Source of the DNA: Funneliformis mosseae
Taxonomy: Eukaryota > Glomeromycota > Glomeromycetes > Glomerales > Glomeraceae
Assembly (NCBI GenBank): GCA_910592005.1
Contig: CAJVPP010002388.1
Coordinates: 1-15,036 of the forward strand
Direction of reading: 5' to 3'
DNA: 15,036 nt
The notes beneath the pieces were generated by a model. The model was not told the origin of the DNA. It worked only from the letters and a program-made list of their open reading frames with translations, and did not search any database. The stretch's first letter is position 1; each line of letters starts with the position of its first letter. Shown piece by piece: positions 8,801-15,036 of the stretch. The translations under genes and the position numbers were made by a program.

Positions 8801-11800
8801 TTTAAACGCAGAGATTGTCTTGGGTACAGTAAGAAACCGAGATGAAGCAGTTCAGTGGTTAGGATATACGTATTTATATGTTCGTATGTTACGTAATCCC
8901 AACCTTTATGGTATTTCAATGGACTATTTAGAAGATGATCCATACCTTGAACAAAAACGAGTTGATTTAATCCATTCAGCTGCCATACTGTTAGACAAAT
9001 CTAATTTGATAAAATATGATAAGAAAACTGGTAGATTTCAGGTTACTGAATTGGGTCGTATTGCTTCACATTTTTACATTACCCACACTTCAATGTCTAC
9101 TTATAACCAGCACTTAAAACCTATGATGGGTCATATTGAATTGTTTCGTGTATTCGCACTTTCCGATGAATTCAAATATATTCCTGTTCGTGAAGAGGAA
9201 AAGCTTGAATTATCCAAATTACTTGAACGTGTACCTATACCTGTAAAGGAAAGCATTGAAGAACCAACTTCTAAAATTAACGTTCTTTTACAAGCTTACA
9301 TTTCACAACTAAAACTTGAAGGTTTTGCACTGGTTTCTGATATGGTTTATGTTACACAATCAGCAAGTAGAATTCTCAGAGCAATGTTCGAAATATGTCT
9401 TAAGCGAGGTTGGTCTCAATTATCTAGAAGGGCTTTAGACCTCTGTAAAATGGTAGAAAAACGTATGTGGCTTTCAATGTCACCGTTACGTCAATTTAAA
9501 CAAATGCCCATGGAGGTAGTTAAAAAAGTAGAGAAGAAAGATTTCCCTTGGGAGAGGTATTTTGATCTGAATCCACAAGAAATCGGGGAACTTGTTGGAA
9601 TACCCAAAGTTGGAAAATTGATTCACAAGTTTATTCATCAATTTCCGAAATTAGATCTTGTTACTTATGTTCAACCAATTACTAGATCATTATTAAGGGT
9701 CGAACTCAAAATCACACCCGATTTTATGTGGGATGAGAAAGTTCATGGTACAGCTGAAGCTTTTTGGGTTATAGTTGAAGACGTTGATGGAGAGGTTATA
9801 TTGTACCATGATTCATTCATTCTCAAACAAAAATACGCAGAAGAGGATCATGTTATAACGTTCACTGTTCCACTTTTTGAACCATTACCACCAAATTATT
9901 TTATTTCCATTATAGCGGATCGTTGGTTGCATTGTGAGACCAAATTACCAATATCATTTAGACATTTAATACTTCCAAAGAAGTATCCTCCACATACAGA
10001 GTTACTTGATTTGCAACCTTTACCTGTATCAGCTTTACGCAATCCCGAATATGAAGCTGTATATAATGAATGGGTTGATAAATTTAATCCTATTCAAACT
10101 CAAGTATTCAATGCTTTATATAACATGGATGATAATGTTTTCGTTGGAGCTCCTACAGGGAGTGGAAAAACAGTTTGTGCTGAATTTGCTCTTCTACGGT
10201 TATGGACTAAACAAAGTCTTGCACGTTGCGTGTATATCGCGCCGTTCCAGGAAGTTGTTGATCTTCAAGTTGCACAGTGGAGACAAAAATTTGGCAAAGT
10301 ACAAGGTGGAAAGAATATAGTGGCACTTACCGGTGAGACAAGTGCGGACCTTCGCTTACTTGAAAATGGGGATGTAATATTCGCCACACCAATGCAATGG
10401 GATGTAATGTCCCGTCGATGGAAACAACGAAAAAATGTTCAAACTGTATCATTATTTATAGCGGATGAATTACATTTGATTGGCAGTGATGTTGGACCTA
10501 CATACGAAATCATTGTCTCGCGAATGCGTTACATCGCTCATCAAACAAAGAATCCAATTCGCATTGTATGTTTAAGCACCTCGTTGGCCAATGCTCAAGA
10601 TCTCGGAGAATGGATTGGTGCAACTCCTCATACCATTTTTAATTTTCATCCTAGCGTTCGTCCTGTACCGTTAGAAATTCATATTCAGAGTTACAGCATT
10701 CCTCATTTTGCTTCACTCATGATGGCCATGGCTAAACCAACTTATGTTGCTATCACAAATTATTCTTCCGATAGACCAGCTATTATATTTGTACCATCTC
10801 GTAAGCAATGTCGACTTACTGCTGTCGACTTACTCACTTTTTGTGCAGCTGACGGAACACCAGATCGCTTCTTACATGCACATGCTAATGATATTGAAAA
10901 TCATTTGAATAATGTAAACGATAAGGCTTTAGCTGAAACCCTACGACATGGCGTTGGTTTTTATCACGAAGCTTTGAGCAAACAAGATAAACGAATCGTA
11001 GAAGAATTATTTGAAAGCGGTGCAATTCAAGTCGTTGTAGCGTCACGTGATACATGCTGGGGCATAAATTTGAGTTGTCATATGGTTATTATTATGGGAA
11101 CTCAATTCTTTGAGGGTAAGGAGCATCGATATGCCGATTACCCAATAACGGATGTTCTTCAAATGATGGGTAGAGCTTGTCGACCACGACAAGACGAAAC
11201 TGGTCGTTGTGTATTGATGTGTCAAGCAATCAAGAAAGACTTTTATAAAAAGTTCTTGTATGAAGCATTACCTGTGGAGTCGCATTTGGATCATTTTTTA
11301 CATGACCATTTCAATGCTGAGATAGTCACGAAAACTGTTGAGAATAAACAAGATGCTGTCGATTATCTTACTTGGACATTTTTATATCGCCGTATGGTAG
11401 AAAATCCAAATTATTATGGTATGCAAGGTTCCGATCATAGGCATTTATCAGACCACTTATCCGAATTAGTTGAGACAACTGTCAACGATTTGGCCGCTTC
11501 AAAATGTATTACTCTAGAAGATGAATTAGACGTTTCACCGCTTAATTTAGGTATGATCGCTGCCTATTATAATGTTAGTTATGTAACAGTAGAAATGTTC
11601 AGTATGAGTTTGAATGAAAAAACCAAGCTTAAAGGACTTTTGGAGATTTTGTCATCGGCGGCTGAATTTGAGTCTATTCCTATCCGTCATCATGAAGATA
11701 GCGTCCTTAAGAAGATTTATGATCGACTTCCGGTCCAACTTGGAAATCCGAAATTCAATTCTCCACATATCAAAACCAATATTTTGTTACAAGCTCATTT

Positions 11801-12551
11801 CTCAAGGACACAATTACCACCAGATTTACAATCTGATCAAGCAACTGTTTTGGGCAAAGTTATTCCTTTGATCCAAGCAGTTGTTGATGTTATAAGTTCC
11901 AACGGATGGTTGAAACCTGCATTAGCTGCCATGGAGTTAGCACAAATGTGTGTGCAGGCTCTATGGGATCGTGATTCACCATTGAAACAAATACCTTATT
12001 TCACATCAGATATCATTAAACGTTGTGAAGAAAGAGATATTGATACAGTTTTCGGGATTATCGAACTCGAAGACGAAGATCGAAATGAGATACTCCGAAT
12101 GGATGGGAGACAATTACGGGAAGTTGCTCGTTATGTTAATCGATACCCCAGTATTGATGTCAAGTTTAATGTAAGGGACGAAGATGAGCTTATTGCAGGT
12201 TCTCAAGGTGTCATTGAAGTAAAACTGAACCGTGAAGTTGATGATGATGATGAAATAGTAGGACCGGTTATTTCACCATTTTTCCCACATAAGAAAGATG
12301 AAGGGTGGTGGATCGTTTTAGGTGACATGGAAAAGAATTCATTACTTGGTATTAAACGTATTACCTTAAATAAAACTCTTGGTGTAAAATTAGACTTTAC
12401 ATGTCCACCAGAAGCTGGTGAACATTTATTAAAATTAATCTATATGTCAGACTCGTATATGGGATGCGATCAAGAATTTGAGATACCGATTGTAGTACAG
12501 GAAGGAGCGGAAGATAGTGAAGAAGAGGAGGGAGCAGCAATGGAGACATAG
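5890..12551 (+). CDS. BRR2: Pre-mRNA-splicing helicase Brr2 (U5 snRNP 200 kDa helicase)
   Basis: Brr2 is the Ski2-like RNA helicase of the U5 snRNP that unwinds U4/U6 to activate the spliceosome in the nucleus. Two exons, 5890-6149 and 6218-12551, join through a split AGT codon to give 2197 residues, close to the human and yeast proteins (about 2140-2160). Exon 1 ends in a basic stretch; residues about 210-290 are very acidic. N-terminal cassette: APTGSGKT 550-557, DEVH 663-666, SAT 700-702, QMLGRAGR 899-906, then a winged helix and a first Sec63 unit (about 1030-1355). C-terminal cassette: APTGSGKT 1398-1405, DELH 1503-1506, STS 1540-1542, QMMGRACRP 1735-1743, then a second Sec63 unit (about 1860-2175) and an acidic tail. 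The start at 5890 fits the conserved N-terminus ([12 protein letters not shown]). The gene is intact and surely functional by sequence. The second cassette deviates at TPMQWD (1477-1482), as expected for the weakly active half. Confidence 0.97.
6150..6217 (+). other. BRR2: BRR2 intron 1 (68 bp)
   Basis: The intron begins GTAATAATAATG and ends TTCTAATAATTCTGTAG. Two CTAAT branch candidates lie at 6192-6196 and 6203-6207. Exon 1 ends AAA GAA GAA AG and exon 2 starts T TCT TTG AAG, giving K-E-E-S-S-L-K. Exon 2 has no ATG near its start that fits the conserved protein, so splicing is required to make full-length Brr2. Confidence 0.93.
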
Positions 12552-12602
12552 GATTTTTACAATAACATTTTTATAGCTTAAGAAATTTCTATACTACTTT
12601 TA

Positions 12603-12608
12603 AATAAA
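12603..12608 (+). terminator. Candidate polyadenylation signal of BRR2
   Basis: AATAAA lies 52 bases after the BRR2 stop codon. A second AATAAA occurs at about 12720-12725. Both are plausible in the AT-rich spacer; the first is the closer fit. Confidence 0.5.
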
Positions 12609-12782
12609 TCATTCTAGTCAAAAAAAAAAATGTATTTAGTTTCGTAAAAAAATAATTTCAAGTGCAATTTCAGGCTACATATAATGAAATTATTTATCGT
12701 GAACTTGTAAGATAATTAATAAAATAAATTATATTTTTATAAATATGTATGTTTAATTTTATTTATTTACGTTATACAATAT

Positions 12783-12876
12783 ATATTACTCTACAAAAAA
12801 TTAGTGTCCGTTTTTTACTCATGATTTAATTTAAAATTATTGAAAATGCTGACATTTAATTTTTGTAGAGTAATAT
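12783..12876. mobile_element. MITE-like palindromic element of about 90 bp
   Basis: The left arm 12783-12808 and right arm 12851-12876 are near-perfect inverted copies: ATATTACTCTACAAAAA followed by ATTAGTGTC on the left, and the same first 17 bases followed by TTAAATGTC on the inverted right. The 42-base interior is itself partly palindromic (ATTTAATTTAAAATTATT). If the element starts at TTACTC it is 88 bp (12786-12873) and is flanked by TA on both sides, as Tc1/mariner-type insertions are. The TA could also be part of the arms, so the class is not certain. It sits between the two convergent 3' ends. Confidence 0.7.
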
Positions 12877-12890
12877 GTGTGCGAGTTATT

Positions 12891-12896
12891 TTTATT
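12891..12896 (-). terminator. Candidate polyadenylation signal of the hexokinase gene
   Basis: On the minus strand AATAAA occurs 35 bases after the hexokinase stop codon (12931-12933). It lies just before the MITE-like element, so the hexokinase transcript probably ends close to or inside that element. Confidence 0.5.
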
Positions 12897-12930
12897 GATA
12901 ATTAAAAACACGTGAAAGACCAATTCGTGA

Positions 12931-14570
12931 TTATTTAGCAGTAGATAACATAGCAGCCAAAGCTATATTAAAAATGAACATAGTTAGTTATAATTATGTT
13001 AACAATTTAAAATAATATATGTACAGTATATATTTACCAGCACCAACTCCGGAACCATCACGAGCCAAACCGAGTTTGAAGTTATCAGCATTTGTACCAA
13101 AATATTCTCTGAAAGCACTTTTAATACGAGCTTCAAAACTGGGATAAAATTCAAATAAAGAACCATCAATACCGATATCACAACCAGTTTCTATAACATT
13201 ACAATGAGTTATAATGGCTGATAATGCAGCAGAAGATAATCTAGCAGAACGTAATCCAACAATTTGACAAACTCTTTTTACAATTTGACGATCTGTTAAC
13301 GTTGTGGAAGGTATATTTAATTCCTCTTCTAAAATTTTTCTTGCATTCTCAAGTGTATCAGTATCATCACTTTCTATTGTTGATAAATATGCCGTCTCAA
13401 AAGAGTCATGAGTATTGAGATCTTTTGAAGAAATACCATCAAAAATCAATTCCCTATCAATAAGATTTAGTAAAATATTTCTTGTTATCTCTCCAAGATA
13501 CATTCCTGAAACCAACTTTTCAAAAATTTGAAGTCGAGGATTATTTGATTCTCGATCAAGTTTATTATCAAACATTGTGATAGGAAGCACTTTTTTCTAA
13601 ATATAATATACCGAATTTTTAATTAAAATATATACGAAGAAACAAATTTAAAATATAATGTTTACCTCACTATCGAAAGCTCCCATTTCCAAGTTTATTA
13701 TCATATGTTCGGCATTTGAAGAGAATTGCAATTTTTTGATATTTGAGATTTTTTCGAAATAAGCACTATTTGAACCGGTACCCAAAATAACTCCAATAAG
13801 AGTATTAGGGTATTTATAAGCATGAGCCAGAAGAGTTCCAACGGTATCATTAACTAAAGCAGTAACTTTAACAGGAACTTTTTTACGGTTTAAGGCTTCT
13901 TGTAACATAAATACAACATCTTTTCCGACAGCATTAACGCAAGTAAAGCCTTTTGTCCAACTAATTAAAGTACCTTTATCGATAGCAGTTTGTTCAACGG
14001 GAAACGAAAATGTAAATCCCAAATTTAATTTTCCTCCCTTCCTAGATGATCCTTTATAATCGGTTTCATCAAGTTCAGCTAAAAATTTATCAATACAATT
14101 CGCTAAAAAATCAAATAATTGACGTGCTTCCCCAGTTTTATATGTTTCCGATATTGTATATTTTTGTTGTTTTATGGACATATTTCCTTCACTTTCAAAT
14201 TTTATTAGACATACTCGTAGATTTGTACCACCAAGATCAAGTGCAAGAAATGTACCAACTTCTTTTCCGGTTGGAACTCCAGTAACTATACAAAAGTAAC
14301 TATACGATGAGGAGAGCGAACAAGTAGAAAGATATTCAAGTCAAAGAATTTTTAAATTTATAAATTACCATAACTGGGAACCATTGCAACCGTTTGTCCA
14401 CGCATTTCAAGTCCTTTCTTCATTTCATTACGAAAATGGTTAACAATTTCATTAAATTTTGTTTTATTAACTTCAAATCCTTTTGAAATCTCATCGATCG
14501 CTGATTTTTGCGATTCTGAACAGTTGGCAATTTCTTTAAAATTTTCCAAAGTTAGTGGAATTGAAGGCAT
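12931..14570 (-). CDS. Hexokinase
   Basis: Hexokinase phosphorylates glucose, and usually fructose and mannose, at C6 with ATP in the cytosol, the entry step of glycolysis. Four exons, 14570-14369, 14285-13666, 13596-13038 and 12962-12931, give 470 residues, slightly below usual fungal hexokinases (about 480-500). Visible signatures: VPTGKEVGTF at 71-80; the phosphate-binding LDLGGTNLRV at 83-92; the sugar-binding LGFTFSFPVEQ at 156-166 and SWTKGF at 176-181; the catalytic-base Asp214 in LVNDTVGT; LGTGSN at 235-240; and INLEMGAFDSE at 264-274 with Glu267. The second nucleotide-binding motif DGSGVGAA is at 454-461, only nine residues before the stop. All key residues are present, so the enzyme should be active. 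The ATG at 14570 follows a poly-A leader and suits the family's N-terminus. Whether it is a hexokinase I/II or a glucokinase type cannot be settled here; the motifs favour hexokinase. Confidence 0.95.
12963..13037 (-). other. Hexokinase intron 3 (75 bp)
   Basis: On the minus strand it begins GTAAATATATACTG and ends TTTTTAATATAG. It splits a GCT codon and joins DGSGVGA to ALAAMLSTAK before the stop. The last exon is only 32 bases long and is easily missed by open-frame reading, which would otherwise run into a false tail. Confidence 0.9.
13597..13665 (-). other. Hexokinase intron 2 (69 bp)
   Basis: On the minus strand it begins GTAAACATTATATTTT and ends ATTATATTTAG. It lies between codons and joins GAFDSE to KKVLPITMFD, in agreement with the family, where a short link separates the two blocks. 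Confidence 0.92.
14286..14368 (-). other. Hexokinase intron 1 (83 bp)
   Basis: On the minus strand it begins GTAATTTATAAATTT and ends in TTTTGTATAG. It splits a GTT codon after its first base and joins MVPSY to VTGVPTGKE, which restores the conserved 'MxPxYVTxVPTGxE' junction of hexokinases. Confidence 0.93.
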
Positions 14571-14798
14571 TTTTTTTTTTATTATTTATTTCCTTTCAAA
14601 AAAATAAAAAATAAAAATAAAATATCAATAAAAAAATAGATGAGAAAATTTCTCTCTTTTTAAATTATGCAGATGTTACACAGATTTCTCACGGTTAAAA
14701 AACAGTAACTTTTTAAATACATATATTGTGAAAATTAATAGATTAAACTGCTTAAAGAAGAAATGAATGAATATTTAAATAATTAAATTCATATAGAA
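14571..14798. promoter_or_regulatory. Upstream region of hexokinase
   Basis: This 228-bp spacer separates the hexokinase start from the stop codon of the next minus-strand gene. It holds long A and T runs directly before the ATG. No clear TATA box, palindrome or RNA gene was found. It must hold both the hexokinase promoter and the 3' end of the upstream gene. Confidence 0.4.
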
Positions 14799-14963
14799 TC
14801 ATTTTTTGTCTTTATGTTCTATTTCTTTTTTAAATAGATTTGCTTCATTATGTGCGTTTAATTCGGCTTGTTTATCTTCAATTCGTTCTTGACGCGCTGT
14901 TTCTTCAGCTTTTTTTGCCTCTTCAACCGAGGTATGAATTTCTGCTGGAGCAGATGTATTGTT
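14799..14963 (-). CDS. Last exon of an unrecognised gene (partial)
   Basis: An acceptor-like TATGAATTAATAG, with TACTAAA as branch candidate about 20 bases before, precedes a 55-codon open stretch ending in TGA at 14801-14799. The encoded 54 residues start NNTSAPAEIHTSVEEAKKAE and end KKEIEHKDKK. They are very rich in Glu, Lys and Ala, should form one long charged helix, and contain no membrane segment or known motif. Codon use is like the neighbours (less A+T than the spacers), which supports real coding. The earlier exons lie beyond the right edge, and the reading phase is chosen because it is the long open one. The product is not recognised. Confidence 0.55.
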   Translation of the reverse strand, partial: NNTSAPAEIHTSVEEAKKAEETARQERIEDKQAELNAHNEANLFKKEIEHKDKK

Positions 14964-15036
14964 CTATTAATTCATAGTTTTTTAGTACAAAATAGTACGT
15001 TTTTTTAAGGTAAAGAAAGGTAATTAATTTCTACTT

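Noticed and set aside
10006..10320. 104-residue plus-strand open frame inside BRR2
   Set aside because: It overlaps the conserved Brr2 second-cassette Walker A region in another frame and has no features of its own.
11043..11225. 60-residue minus-strand open frame
   Set aside because: Antisense shadow of the second cassette of Brr2, with no start context or family features.
11614..11871. 85-residue plus-strand open frame
   Set aside because: Out-of-frame shadow within the second Sec63 unit of Brr2.
12999..13590. Hexokinase exon 3 as a stand-alone gene with its own start
   Set aside because: The apparent start is a GTG just after an acceptor site, and the frame is the direct continuation of hexokinase exon 2.
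14046..14285. 79-residue plus-strand open frame
   Set aside because: Antisense to hexokinase exon 2, whose sequence is clearly constrained as protein.

Overview
The window looks like nuclear DNA of a filamentous fungus, most likely an arbuscular mycorrhizal fungus of the Rhizophagus type (Glomeromycotina). The reasons are very high A+T, short introns of 68-83 bp with GTAA-type donors and CTAAT/ACTAAT-like branch sites, tight gene spacing, and a large load of decayed transposon sequence. The genus is an inference; the eukaryotic, probably fungal, nature is firm.

The left third (1 to about 5500) has no intact gene but is not empty. From left to right it holds: a satellite-like array of about 24-bp palindromic units that can form hairpins (about 128-570), set in degenerate ACTCGACTTGA-rich flanks; a short minus-strand relic of a transposase (660-827); a 673-bp inverted-repeat element with an internal 60-bp tandem repeat (828-1500); the upstream part of the same transposase relic (about 1502-2268); and further decayed minus-strand coding sequence, partly with recognisable introns, up to about 5290. 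The order suggests nested insertion: the 673-bp element split the transposase, and the hairpin/ACTCGA satellite truncated its C-terminal part.

The right two thirds (5500-15036) are ordinary gene territory. BRR2 (plus strand, 5890-12551, one 68-bp intron) encodes a full-length 2197-residue U5 snRNP helicase needed for spliceosome activation. It is convergent with a four-exon hexokinase gene (minus strand, 14570-12931, 470 residues), which catalyses the first step of sugar use. Their 379-bp shared 3' spacer holds a polyadenylation signal for each gene and a roughly 90-bp palindromic MITE-like element between them. At the right edge is the last exon of an unrecognised minus-strand gene (14963-14799). 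The BRR2 and hexokinase genes have no obvious functional link.

The BRR2 upstream region is unusual for this AT-rich setting. It carries three CACGTG boxes, one inside a 14-bp perfect palindrome, and a 16-bp perfect inverted repeat enclosing about 190 bp. No new biological system was found. The main unexpected content is the nested relics on the left, the covarying hairpin array, and the structured element in the convergent spacer.
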